This document shows positions 36,800 to 56,718 of a stretch of DNA of 64,000 nt, piece by piece. Source of the stretch: Brugia malayi. Its lineage: Eukaryota > Nematoda > Chromadorea > Rhabditida > Onchocercidae. The stretch is taken from the NCBI RefSeq assembly GCF_000002995.4, contig NW_025062476.1, positions 10,290,501 through 10,354,500 on the forward strand, read 5' to 3'. Numbering within the stretch: position 1 is the first letter of the stretch; each line of letters opens with the position of its first letter. Below the pieces are notes generated by a model. It was not told the DNA's origin. It was given only the letters and a program-made list of their open reading frames with translations, and did not search any database. Made by a program: the position numbers and the translations under genes.

Positions 36800-39700
36800 A
36801 ATGTGGATGGGCTTCATTATTTCATTATATTCCTCATGCTTCTCTTGTTTTCTTATGAAAATTTTTCATTAGATGCTATGTTCTGGAAGCATTTATTTTT
36901 CTTTTTTATTTCTGTATAGATATAATTCTCTTATTATATATGTTATATTAGTTTAATGTGTATTCGACCTCTTTCTTCTAATAACAGCTAACAAATCATT
37001 TAAGATTTCAAGTTGATTAAAGTATTAAATGTCTTTTAGTCTTCGTTGTTAACAATATGAATTCAGTTGCTAGAATAGTTTATAGGTATTACTTTGATGT
37101 TATTCAACCAAATCTCTAACTTTTGTTTTTCACAATTGGAATTTTTGAAATTATTCAAAATTTGAGAAGCGAATTCCCTTATTTCATTTAAATTAAACTT
37201 TCACGGTATCTTTTTTTTGGTATTTCCTAAATCTGCGATGTTATTATTTCCAGTCTTTCAAACTTTATCGATGTTGATCTCGCATTTTCCTGTCTAGATA
37301 TTATTGTTAATTCACTTTGTTTTGATTAATAATTATATTTGTACTTACATATTTCAAATTAAATGTTCAAAGTGCTCGATAATAAAAGAAACTTTTCTTC
37401 CACAAGCATCTATTTAAGCTACTTAAATTATTGATTTACTTCCGTTATTTTGGTCGCATCATAGATTCATTTTTATGTGGGATAACACCATACATTATCT
37501 TTAGTACAACCTAAAATTGCTACATCTTATAACTGCATAGTTTTGAAATATTCTTAAAGAACTTTATATAAGCAGCGTTCTAGTGACATTTATGTGACTC
37601 TAATATACGTTGTCCTATAAGTTACATCGGTGGCTCAGTTAGTTTGATTAGTTGTATTCCTATATGGGTTAATGATGAGACATGAAAAACGAAGCAAATA
37701 ATGTTGAAAGTTTTCACCTATTAAAACATAAGTTTAAATTAGTATTGTTATAGAATCCTTTTATAATGTACTTGAGATCAGAAGCAGTATATCAATTTCT
37801 CCATTATCTAGTCATTTGAATTCTCGATAATTTAAAAGAATGTTGATATGAATTATTTTACGGAGAAAATGGATAGATTTGATGGTGTTAATTTGTCTGA
37901 AAAAACGTTTTTCTCTTTTACTTGTAGTAATCAATACTTAATGCACCTATATCTTCAAATTATTTTAAAAAAAAGAAAAAAATTGGTTTATTTTTTGCTG
38001 TTTTTGCTAGGCTTTGCTATGCTTTATGGCAAATTATATTTTCATTGTTTTTTCGGAAGTATTGTATTGCTATATTAGCTACTTTTCTACTATTAACTAA
38101 TTAAATACCTTATTGATACACTAAGAAAAAAAATAATTTTGTTTTCTTTGTACATTTATTGTTACTAAGGATACTTATTCTAGCAACTTGAATTCATGAT
38201 GAAAAAATTCAATTTTTTATCTTTCTTTTGCTCTGTTTTATGCTTCACATTTCATCAATTTAAGCTTTTAATTTTCATTGCTGAAAAAAAAAAAAAAAAA
38301 ATAACCAATGACACAGTAATGTCATTGGTTATATTTACGGTTTATAATTTTTTCTATACGTTATTTAAAGAATAATGAAAAAATCTTTAACATTGGTGAA
38401 TTTATACTTTGAACTTATGCCCTATTGTTACTAATCATACTTAGATTTTCATCTTGTAGGATAAGAGTAATGCGACATTTGCTGCAACTATTTAAGCAGT
38501 TCATTAGTATAAGAACGTAAGGTTAAATAATCACTGATAAAATATATCTAACTGCGTTGACCTCTCCACTCATCATTAATCTATTTTATCTGTCGATTAT
38601 CATAATTATTGATTTCATTCTATTTTTCTTACTTCCCTACTCTTCTCAGGATATATTACAGATGTGTATTTTTTTCGTGCTTGTTTCATGATGGTTTGAG
38701 ATATTTCCATTCATAACAAATCCTTTAGAGTTGTCTATGGAAAATTCTTAAGTTTTAAATTTCACCGTAGAAAACAACAAACTAAAAACTAGTTTCTTAA
38801 CCCAAACATATGCTGAAATTGAAGGAAGGAAATATTTGTGTGAAATTGTTTATTTGATGAGAGTAAGCCGTAAATAAAAGTTGTTCATATGTAAGCTGTT
38901 TATTGAAAACAACTTTCAACGAGAAATCTTATAATTTATTTGCAGTTATGAAATTATTTTGATATTTATATTATTATCTTAACATTAGAAATTAATAATT
39001 ATTAACTAATCTAAACATAAAGACACATGGAAATCTGTTGTCCGTGTATCATTTTAACAGTAATGATGATAATTAAATTGGCCCAGTTGTTGGGGATCAT
39101 AAACTTTCTCTAATAACCTAATTTGCTTTGAAAACGAGTGACAAAATTAAACCAAGTATGTGATAAACATAACTGCAGTAGTGTTAGTTGCAAATATAAG
39201 TTGTAACTGCAATATCAGTTCATAATTTGATTAAATAAAACGAAACTTTTTTATTTTTATGCTCTGCAATCAATTAATTATTGGAACTATCCAATTGGTC
39301 TCTTTCACTTTCAGTCCTCTATCTTCACCTTCAAGAATTTATTAAACACTTGCTGATACCATATCAATAACTATTTTAATAGTTTCACAGACGAACAATT
39401 ACACTCAAATTTTCGTGCAAAAAAAAATTTGTCTGAAATTTTTGTTAATTAAAATTTATGAATGCATAAATTAGCTATAATAAATGATGTTATAAGCAAA
39501 TTTCTCTCAAACTTTTGATGTAAAAAAAAGATTCTTTAGTAATAGCATTTCGATGAAACTTTTGCACATTTTTTTTCTCTTATTTACAGTAAAAGTTTAC
39601 TAAAGGAACAAATTACATTTTCCACCCATTTTTTTCTCATCAAAGAGTGAATTTTAATATGTAATGATTGAAAATTAAAAGGGACAAAAAATGGGCGACA

Positions 39701-40308
39701 GATGATGGAATCACTCATTTTGATTTGTTATGATCAAAGAAAGAATTTATATATCAGTGACGGCAAATAGGCGCCATTGTCACACAAATATTTAACTCAA
39801 TGCACCAAATATTTAATTAATTTATTTCTTTTTTGTTGCATCAATGGAAATAGTATCACTTTTGTGTTTACAATTTGCAGCGTCTGAAATGTGAAATTGA
39901 GAAAAATGAACTACCATTAATCTTCCAAATAGTTACACAACCGTTAATAGCATATTCGAAACTGAACCGATGATGGCATATTTGAAATTGTTTACTTTCC
40001 AGCCAATCAATATTTTCTGTCTTTCAATATTATATCATAATCGATGATAGAAAGCAATAAATATTCTCGCTAAAATATTTATTTTCTCACTTCATTGCAT
40101 TATTTCAATTCATATATTTTCTCATTAAAATATATGTTCAATTTGTCGTTGTTATCTAAATTGAACAAATGAAAATGTAAAGATTGAAAATTTTGATGTG
40201 ATTTATAAATGGGAGAATAATGGAAATGGAGAGATAGACTGAAAGATGGATACTAATAGCATGAGTGACAGGTTTAGATCACTCTCCTGGATAATCCCTT
40301 GAAATTGT
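36800..40308. other. Gene-poor 3.5-kb region
   Basis: T-rich 3' flank of the F-box gene and 3' flank of the convergent collagen gene. It contains a perfect hairpin at 38301-38332 after a run of about 17 A. The 76-codon frame at 37848-38078 is hydrophobic and repetitive at its end and shows no family motif. No gene recognised. Confidence 0.5.
38301..38332. repeat. Perfect 13-bp inverted repeat with 6-base loop
   Basis: ATAACCAATGACA, loop CAGTAA, then its exact reverse complement. It follows directly after a poly-A run. Confidence 0.9.
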
Positions 40309-41530
<1,222 letters not shown>

Positions 41531-44500
41531 CTTGCTACCTGCAACTTGCACTTTTAGCAGCAGTGATAAATGCAGCACGTTGCTAACACACCAAAGATTA
41601 TCATCCCATATATTAGCAGTTTCTTCATTTGATAGCATACAGCAGAATCAAATTAAGAAATAGCATATGGAAAAATTGACGCATTCAAAATTGCCAAAAA
41701 AGACAATCTGTGAACTCAAACTACTCTCATTGACTTTTGTTCCAAACTTTTTAACTGATTGAAAATATTTGGTTTCTCAAAATTTTAAAGTTTCTAGAAA
41801 ATTTTTAGATGACTACCAAATGGTACCGATTTTCAACATTCCATTTGTATGGCATTAGTATGAATTATATTCTTTGGATAAATTTGATAATTGATAGATG
41901 ACATTATCATGAAACTAACATCGTATTAACACTGATATCATTAAAATTAATTTTGTTGTGGTAAAATGCTAAAACTTTGCCAATAAATATTATAAAAATG
42001 CAATTGTTTGGTTTATTAATGAAAGTTTATACATAAAGTGAATGGACTCAAATTTCTTTTTTTTGGATATTTGTTTACAATGCTAATAAGATTTTCAGAA
42101 TAACTGAAAGTAATAATAAAATAAGAAATGATTGAAATAACAAAATGAGGAAAATTTTATGAAAATGTTTGCACCAGCGAGGCATAAACATTGTTATAAT
42201 GAAAGTATTTGAAAAGAAATTATCAAAATTCAGTTTTTCATACCATTAATTCATTATCTACAATTTGTGATTCTTTTATTACTTATATTGCACTGGGAAA
42301 AAAAAAAAAAAAAAACAAAATAATGGGAGATTTCGGGAAGTAACGGGGCCTATAATGTGGGCATTATTAGAGCTAAGATTGTCTCATTAAATGAATAAGT
42401 GGAAGAAATATGTAATTGAAGAAGTAGAAAATCTTGGATAAAATTAATTTTTGATAAAACAAGAGTAGATATTCAAGAATGAAAATGTAACTGTCATTTT
42501 TTCAGCCAAACAAAAAATATTAATTTTATTACAGAATTAAAAGCAAAAATTGAAAGTGAAATTTTCATGAGAAATTCTACAACATTTAATAGTAAGGGAG
42601 GAAGCTTGATAATCAGTGATAGCATAGGGTCAAATGTCGTTACTGCCGTAGTACTTCGTCATCCCGAAAATGGTATACCGTTTTGAACGGCGCAAAGAGT
42701 CATTTTATATGCTTTGTGCCCGCAGCACCTGCCTCCCAGGAAAGCGATCGCTAAGGTGAGACGAGTTACCCTCCTCTGTCAAATGTCGCTCATTAAGTTA
42801 CCAAGGCAAGAGAGTGAGTGAGTATCTCTGGAATGAGAAATGTTATCGTCGTGTGCATCGCATCGCCCGCTGCAACTGCATTTGCATTTGCACTTCATGC
42901 ATGTATCGTAATGCAATGCATTCCACTGCAACAATCAGAATATATCTCATCTCCTCCTTCTTATCACCATATCATTATCACTATTACTATAATAGTCATG
43001 ATCATTCAATATGTAACATAACAGCAATGACAATAATGTCATTGTATGCGTGGGCGTTTCATGACAAATTTCTCATTAACTAATAATGATTGCTAAAAAC
43101 CGGATTTTATGCTCATTTCAGCAGTATTTCTAATTTCAATTTTACCGAAAATCTCTATGTTTCTTTTGCTACTTTTTATCTTTTACAACTTTTGACAAAT
43201 ACATAATATGACAAAAAATACCGTCAGACATTACTTGTATGTGTCACAACAAGGCAATAATATAATGAAGGGACAGACAAAACACGTACGTACGTAAGGA
43301 CAAGCGTTCAGTTCAGATAGGTAGAAAGGATGAATTATTGTGTATTTCACTGAAATATTTAAATGAATTCTATTCTTTTCTTTTTTCTTTTGATAAAAAT
43401 TGTTTGCATTTGAAAGGAATGAATTCTTTCTTTTTTTTTCTTTTTTACACTTCTTTTCCATTTGCTTTTCTCGTTTCTTCCATTAAAAATTAATGTCTTA
43501 GCTATTTTTTAAGGCTAAATTTGTTGTCATCCATCTTTCAACATTTCATTATGATTCATTTCAATTGATGAATGTTAAGTGACAGGAATGAAGAGAAAGA
43601 AAGAAAGAAAGAGAATCGGCGGGTAGGTGTGACAATAAAAAAGGAAAAAGTTAGTTAGTTCCATTCCTGTTCCTGTTACCGTCAAACCATATTTGCACTG
43701 TTTCGTTTTTTAATCCAGAAAATTAAACATTTATATTTTAATTAATATATGATGATTAAAATTTTAACTGATCGAATTCAGTAAACATTTGTTTACAATT
43801 GAAATACAAAACCTGTAAATTAGTACAATATTCCTTGAAATAGTTTTTTCAATGATTGATTTTTTTTTTTTTTTTTTGCAAGCAACTGAACAATTTCAGC
43901 TTAAAATATTAGAGTGAAAAAAAAAAGTTGAAAAACAATAACAACAATATTTAAGAATAGAATTCCATTAAATTCCATTTAGAAAAACATGTTAATATGA
44001 ATTTAGGAAGAATGTAAAAATGGTACACAGTTAATTTTTTCAATTTTAAAAATGAACATTTGCCATTTTTCTTCCTCTATATACAAGTTTTGTTGAATCT
44101 TTTCTACAAAGTAAAAAAAAAAAAAATGAATGAAATGATATAGTGGAATGATTGAGTTTACAGCTACATTGATGAATGAATTCCTCGTTTATTTGACAAT
44201 TTAATGAACTCAAAAAAAAAAAAAAAAAAAAAAAACAAATCATACATTCCTTTCTGCCTCTCAAATCAGACTCATTCTTTGTTTTTTCCAGAAGAACTAC
44301 TTATCCATCCAGCAAACTATTCTACTTAAGAAAGAAAGAAATTATAATTTTTGATAATAATATTTTAGTTATACTTTGAGTGATAGAAATCGTTTTATAT
44401 GATAGAAAAATTTCACTACAATTTCATTTAACAATTAACTGCTTTCACAGAATCAATTGCAAACAATTAAATATGGGATTTTTCAAAATTAAAACTATAT

Positions 44501-45768
44501 GCCAACATGACGATATGCTTCATTTTAGTTTATTAGTGATTAATGCTGGAAGAAAACGTTGAAATGTTAAAAGTTACAAGAGAGATCGAAATTTTAATTC
44601 CAATTGTAAGATGGGTTTTATTAGTAATGATAAGAATTTAATGCAATCATTAAGCCATCATTTTTAATTCGATATCATACCAAGTAATATATTTTTTTTT
44701 TATTTGAAGAGATTTTTTATCAACTCTGCGATATTCTCGGAATATTTTTGGTACCGCTAATTTTATAAATCATATATTATATAAATAAATAAACTAAATA
44801 AAATAATACCAAAGAACTGAAAATGAGCAGTACCAAATTAAGATCAAAAGGAAATTCCAATGTATGATATCTCGGTAAACGGTATTAATGATAGAAGTGT
44901 AATTGAATGAAAAATGAAACATAATGACATATTGAAAATGAAATTAATTTACTATTTACAATACGAAATTTTCATAAATGAAATTGAGGTAATTGGTGCT
45001 ATTTTTGTTTCTTTTAGATCATCGATTTAGTTTGCAATTTAGTTCCTTTGAAATAATTTAGTTCATTCTTAAACTAAACAATCAAACTGCTACTATCAAG
45101 CAATTTAGAATGATAATAGAACTTATTTTTAGCAAAAATTAACAGATATTTTCATGAATTTTTAACTACAACAACAGGAATTTACACCTGAAAATACGGC
45201 AGTCAAATAATGTTTGCATTGATAAAGATTTTCAATGATACGTACTACTTTGGTTCAAATGGATGAGAGGATAAAAAAAGGAAAGACGAATATCTCTGAT
45301 GTGATTAGTGATAAATTTAATGATATAAAAATGCAAAAACACGAAATATCCATTTACAATAGGCGAAGCAAAATAGACTTAACTTTCTGTAATCCAAACA
45401 ATTTTGCGAATTGAAAGCTTGAAAAAAAGTAATCAAAGTAATAAAAGTTATCATATTTCTATATAAATCATCAAAATTTTTACAGAGATTACTGAAATAG
45501 GGTAGTAAAGAATTGTCTTCGTTATTTCTTTTTTTTCGCTTCAAATATGAATCAAACTTTAATTTAATGTAGATGCATCATTGGTAACTGGTTTATGAGA
45601 TTATGGGTAGAGAAGAAACTTATTTCTAAAACAAGCTAATTTGAAGCATTTCGTTAAATATGACAAACAGTGAGTTATGAGCTAGATGGTTGAGGCGCAA
45701 AAATACATTCAACAGCATACGATAACATTTAAATTTCCTAATTCCTGATCAGATCTGTAGTTTTGACA
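41531..45768. other. Upstream flank of collagen plus gene-poor DNA, 4.2 kb
   Basis: AT-rich apart from a less AT-rich block at about 42640-42920. Several A or T homopolymers (42300-42315, 43861-43877, 44213-44234). Open frames at 42814-43083, 43231-43461 and 44046-44264 translate simple or hydrophobic sequence and are not called. Confidence 0.5.
42640..42920. other. GC-richer island upstream of collagen, unexplained
   Basis: Much richer in G+C than its surroundings. GTCAAATGTCG occurs on both sides (about 42630 and 42778), and a short inverted pair GCGCAAAG / CTTTGTGC lies at about 42693-42719. Octamer-like ATTTGCAT is present near 42882. It may be a promoter element of the collagen gene 1.1 kb away, or an old insertion. 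No coding or RNA gene was recognised. Confidence 0.3.
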
Positions 45769-46552
45769 TCAATTTTGTAACTCGCATTCATGATCATTGC
45801 ATTCTTTCTTGCATTCATCTTCCAATACAAAATTAGCCATTCTTTCAGCCAATTCCACCGTGTGTGCCATTTCATCAGCACTTACATCTGATGCAAATCT
45901 GTAAATTACTAATTAAATAGGATGAGAGTTCCGGTCGGATCAGTTGAACTCTCAATCCTACTACCTTCTTAAAGTTGCGAATCACTGACCGATAATTAAT
46001 CTAGTTAATTAAATAGGATGAGAGCTCTAGCGAATAAACTAACTAATGCGCAATTAAAAAAAAACACTTCAGGACTAGCATTGATTCATCTTGGACAAAA
46101 CATAATATTGAAATTGTCAAATGAAATAAAATCAGTGCATCATTAGGCTTTATTTTTTGAGTAAATAATTTGACTATTTTCAGCATTCGGTTTTTAGAAA
46201 TTTCGAGATTGCTCAAAGAATCTTGTAATAAATCATAGACATAACGATGATTGCAAATTGTAACTAACTTTGTTAGGAAAAAACAAAATTTAAAAGAAAT
46301 AATAAATTAAAAAAAGAAACTTATGTATCAAAAAAGAACAAAATAAGATAACCTTACAAAATTCACTCATTGATTAAAGCGACTGATTAAACTATTAACT
46401 ACTAACTTATCGTAATGAAATTTGGAAAAAAATCGGTCGAATATAACTTTCCATGAGAAGCCACGCTTAGAATCTATACGATCGATACCCCATAAATGCA
46501 TTAATTCGGAATATGAATTGCAATCCATAGCATTTGTATTGCTTTCTTTCAC
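45769..46552 (-). CDS. 3' end of an unidentified minus-strand gene (two terminal exons)
   Basis: Exon 46407-46552 (acceptor TTTTTGTAG, donor GTTAGT, phase 2 out) encodes NAMDCNSYSELMHLWGIDRI... FDRFFSKFHYD. Exon 45769-45898 (acceptor TTTACAG, phase 2 in) continues ADEMAHTVELAERMANFVLE and ends with an acidic, Cys-rich tail CKKECNDHECELQ before TGA 45769-45771. Phase agreement, good splice sites and composition make coding likely. I do not recognise the family. Upstream exons, above 46552, were not found in the next 4 kb, so the intron may be long. A near-palindrome lies in the intron between the two exons, at about 45918-45960. Confidence 0.5.
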
Positions 46553-49500
46553 CTACAAAAATAAATGGAAATTTTTTTCCTTAATACTAAAAAACAATTT
46601 TTTTCTTTTTCTTATAATAAATTGAATTTATTGGAAGATGAAAATATTCAACGAAATAATCCGTATGGAACAAAAAAAGAGAAAATGGACAATTGTACCG
46701 ATTTGTTTGAATGCATAGTGCAATTGTGTTTATGTAATGTAACTTTTTGCATAGCTATTTTCATATCATTACTTCAGGTCAAAGGGCAATAATTAGTTGA
46801 GATCATTTCTTTCATGGATTTATAATAACTAGCTAATTCAGCTATTACTCTTTTACATTCGTCTTTTCTTCTCTTTATTCAAATTCTTCATATTATCTTT
46901 CTGATCTTATTCATCTGTTAATATAATATTATAAATGTAACTTTTTGTTAACCTAGATTCATGGAATAAATCTTTTGTTAATTCTATCAACTTCTCAGGT
47001 AATGAATTAGACTGAAAACTCGAAAGCAAATATACCATGGCTAAAAATGAAAATTGAAAATGAAAATATCAAAATTAATTTCTAATATATCAGTATCAAC
47101 TCAGATGTATCAAAATTTACGTAGCATTTTTTGAAAATTTATGCAAAAATTTTCTATTTTGAGATCATTTTAATTACACAGGCCTTTCTTGGAACAAATA
47201 ATAATTCTTAATGATTTTCTTAATCAGCTAATTGAATTACTTAATGATTTTAAAACGACCAGTGTTTTCAGGTAGTTTTCATTACTTCAGAAATTGATTT
47301 AAGGTCATGGAAGAGTGTAAACGAATGAATGGTCGTTACACAGGATAGAATGGATGGCCATTTATCTCTCCTCGTATAATAAGTTTAGAGAAAATGTTAT
47401 CAAATACTTAAAAAATTAAAATATTTACGAAATCAAGAGAATCTTTCAAAATTATTAAGTAACCTTATCTGAGATAGTTAAATTTTATTATATTCATCGA
47501 GCATAATCATTTTATACATAATTCGATCTCTTATTTTTTTAAGGTCCACCAAATATTTTGAAAAACAAATTCTGAAAATTCATCATTCAAGAAATAAAGA
47601 AAAAATTGGAAAGATGAAAAGCAAGAAAAACGAAAAATAAACTATTAGCATTCATATTCTTATAAATCATTCCTTGATTGTTAAATTATTATTGAATTTT
47701 GAAATCTTCATTGATTTCTATAGCAAAAGTGAATTTTGAAGATAACTTTTTTTTGAAGACAACTTTTTAAAAGTAAAAATACTTTTAAAAAAAGGTAACT
47801 TTTTAAAGGTATTTAATGGTAACTTATTTTAATCATTTTTTAGTTGTTTTATTTTTTAATAATATAATACCATTTTTTGTTTGATGTTCCATCAGCAACA
47901 ATCAGTTTATGCTTTTATGGTGCATTTTCAGAAGTTTAGGAAAACTTAGTTCTTTTTCCTCAATGTTACGGCAATTTAATTCTACTTTAGACTAATACGT
48001 CAAATATATAATGAAATTTTCTTATTATAAAGTATCTTCTGGCAAGATTTATTCAGGAAATTTCATTTAACTGTTTTTTATTCAGAAATTTAACACCATT
48101 TAACATTGTAAGACAAAAATTTCTGTTTCATAATTATAAAGAAAAGTAATAGTGAAATTTCAGCACTGAATGATATTTCAATTCAAAAAAAAAAAGAATG
48201 AATGCTGTCATGTATCTTTTCAAGATTTTTAAAATAATTATGACACACATAGTTATGGCATTTGTTGAAACTATCGTTAGAGTAACATTTTTAATATGTC
48301 AACATTTTCAAAGTAATGCTTTACAATTGAAATCTATTCAATAAACATTTCAAATGGATCAATATCAACCTTTATAATACAAATTAAAAAAAAATTAAAT
48401 TAAAATTCCTAAAAATGACAATTTTTTCACTATTAATGCAAATAATTGCAAACAGATGTGATTTTCTGATTTTAACTTTATCACAACTTAAGAAAATTTG
48501 CGATGATCTTTAAATTCGAATATGTAAAGCAAATTGCTAATAATATTAACTTGGAGATCAATGGTAAAATTATTAATTAATCTCAACCAATAATACAATA
48601 ACGTTTTGTACAATCAATTTAATAGTTTACTAACAATATCCAGCAATCAGTCAGTTAATTAATCAATCAATCAATCTTACATTAATTGCTTTGCTATTAC
48701 ATCAAATAATTTCATGCAAAATATCAAATTATCAATCATATTATTAATTGTTTTGAAAGCAATGAATAATATGCAAATTATACAAAAATAATTTCTATAC
48801 ATTTTAATTTATTCTAACATCATATCCCTTTGCGCTTGCTTTGCATGCATTTATCTGCTGCATTCAGTGTTTGCATACATTTGAATATTACTTCTACTTC
48901 TATTCATAGTTAATAAAACAAATATTATACAATTTTCAATCTATTTTTATGCATTATTTTATCAATTGTATACTGTGTTAGTAGCATTATTCATTCTCAT
49001 TTGTGCATGCAACAAGCCGAATTGAACTTAATTGATTTAACTTAAAGCATTTTGTTTCTTAATTCTCATTATTTGATTTGTAGCAACAATCAGTAAGCAT
49101 AATGGATATTTCCAGAATGCGCTTCTTCAAACGTACCAAAATTTCTTTTCACATATATCAGTTTTCACAACAAAAATACTAATTCACGTTGAAAATTTAA
49201 AAAAAAAAAAAATTTCGAACAATTTGTTTGCACTTAGAAACATGAATAATTCCAGAATGATTTTAAAAATGATCAAAAAAGCATGTATCAGTGCCCTTTC
49301 CTTATAATGTTCGTTTATTGTTTACTGCTTTTGGTAATAGACAATTTTAAAGAAAATTTTTGAAGAAAAATTTTTCGTTCAAGGATTCCTTGGTATATTT
49401 TGAATTTGTTTCCAGATTGTTTCCTCGTGTAATTTTGGTGGATTTTCCTTTATGAAAACTAGCGTTATCGCTTTTATTCAAGAAAGATTCAAAATTTTTC

Positions 49501-50491
49501 AAGAAGAATTTTCATATTATTTTTTGATCAATAACCATCACATTTTCAAGCGCTTTTTTGTTTTTCTTTTTTGATCACTAATTTATTTCAACAGTGAATA
49601 TAAAATGAATGCTAACAAAAGATACAATATGAAAAGTTGGAAGATTAGTTTTAAAATATTTTTCTATAATTTTATTGACTTGCTCTAATGCCATTAAATG
49701 CTTCATTCATTATTGTTTATTCTCTTTCTATAATTTCATTATAGCAAGTCAATAAAATTATAGAAAAAACTCTTTCTATAATTTTATTGACTTGCTCTAA
49801 TACCATTAAATGCTTCATTCATTATTGTTTATTCTTATGACAAAAAATCTCTGTGCAATTTATCGGGGGCGGATAATTTAATAATCAGCATTAATTCTTC
49901 TTGACAGTAATTAATATTTTCAGTGAGTATTTATCTCGCATTACTGACACATTTGAATCACAGAAGATTTGATATGGCATTGTGTCAACTAATAGTCTAA
50001 CCACTGCAAACTAATTATAAACGATCAAAGTATTATCCAAATCTAATCGGTAAGATTCATATAAATGATTCCGGAACTTTCAATATATTTCCGAACAATC
50101 AAACCATTATCCTTCTGGGGAAATAATATAATACTACGAATATGGGTTGGGTTCTATATTTAATGCATTTGTGACATTCCTCCTAACTATTTAGTTTCTT
50201 GAAATGAATGAATTTAAGCATAGCTCGAAGCATTCAAATAAAATTCCTAAATTTGATCAAACTGCAAAATATCGTTACAAAAAGGCTTTGTACGAGACCG
50301 AATAAAATCTAAAAATAGTACAATAGTGAAATAGCCAACAAAATCTACAATTATTTCATTATAGCTGATAACGAGGCAGCAGTTTTAATCATGTTTAATA
50401 GAACTAAATGCATTGTGTTTCATTTAAAACAGATCGTTTAAAATTCTAAAATATTAGTAACATCAATTATTGATTCAAGTGACATTACTAG
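46553..50491. other. Gene-poor 3.9-kb region
   Basis: Very AT-rich. It may be a long intron of the minus-strand gene ending at 45769 or upstream DNA of the exon at 50492. It contains ATCA repeats near 48660-48676 and a direct/inverted repeat cluster at 49661-49835. No exon could be supported. Confidence 0.5.
49661..49835. repeat. 63-bp direct repeat with an inverted copy between
   Basis: 49661-49723 and 49773-49835 match in all but one base. Between them, 49743-49763 is the exact reverse complement of 49664-49684 (and of 49776-49796), so either copy can form a 21-bp stem with it. Confidence 0.9.
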
Positions 50492-50701
50492 GATAGATCA
50501 GGAGACAGTATTACTACAGTAGGTCAGGTAGATGATTTAGGATATTGTGGAACAATATCCCAAACTCATCCTTTAGGAACCCCGGTATTTCCCACTGATT
50601 CCAGTGACGATACTTCCCCTCGGAGAAGAAGAAAACCACGCAACAAAAACAACTCACTTATCCCATTTGTCACCCCAAGTAACGAAATAGAGTCTGGGTG
50701 A
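50492..50701 (+). CDS. Orphan terminal exon, Arg/Lys-rich C-terminus, unidentified
   Basis: A 70-codon frame without Met, opened by a possible acceptor ATTACTAG at 50484-50491 or ATCAG at 50497-50501, and closed by TGA at 50699-50701. The translation looks like a disordered tail: QVDDLGYCGTISQTHPLG, then SSDDTSPRRRRKPRNKNN and IPFVTPSNEIESG. The local base composition is far less AT-rich than either side, which supports coding. The acidic-then-basic PRRRRKPR stretch could be a nuclear localisation signal. It lies 0.5 kb before membralin on the same strand but ends with a stop, so it is a separate gene whose upstream exons I could not find. Confidence 0.4.
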   Translation, partial: DRSGDSITTVGQVDDLGYCGTISQTHPLGTPVFPTDSSDDTSPRRRRKPRNKNNSLIPFVTPSNEIESG

Positions 50702-51202
50702 ATATAATCGCTACTAAATGATTACTCGGCCTTTTTATCTAATGCTTTTCGGAATTTTTCTGGATGTCTTCCCGGGATGCACATGTGTGGAGTTTATTTA
50801 TTTCTCATGTCGACTGCATCGTTCCGGAAATAACCATTTTTATGTGTTGCGTTGAAATAGTTACCTCAAAAATAGTTATCATGTTTTTGTAAATTAAATG
50901 TTGCATCTTCGTTGTGCTTAAAAGCGTTTGATAACAGTCGAAAATGAGAGCAAATGCAAGGAAAATAGATGTATTTCTTGAATGAATGAATGTTATAAAT
51001 TGGTGGGAAAGACATTGAGGAGTGTAAGTAATAGCATATATAAGTGATAAGCTATCTAAGTGAGATATAAAACGAGCTGTCAGGTATGATAGATTAAAAA
51101 CATGATAGAGTGGGTTTATGTGAAGAATTCATTGAGTAAAAAAGTTTACATCTTAATTCTTCTTTAAAGGGAAGAAAAGATCGGTCAATTGATGGACTTG
51201 AA
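50702..51202. other. Intergenic, 0.5 kb, membralin promoter side
   Basis: Between the orphan exon and the membralin ATG. No feature beyond ordinary AT-rich sequence. Confidence 0.5.

Positions 51203-56718
<5,516 letters not shown>

Noticed and set aside
36676..36858. 60-codon frame with HWTERVERCAFGCF
   Set aside because: It shares the acceptor with F-box exon 5 but in a phase that exon 4 does not offer; the phase-matched frame ending at 36799 was preferred. It remains possible if an exon is missing.
42814..43083. Plus-strand frames with a signal-peptide-like start (IASPAATAFAFALHA)
   Set aside because: No homology, low complexity after 30 codons and no splice or polyadenylation context; probably chance in the GC-richer block.
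46565..46792. Plus-strand frame with a hydrophobic C-terminus
   Set aside because: Adjacent to a real minus-strand exon, no splice context and homopolymer-rich start.
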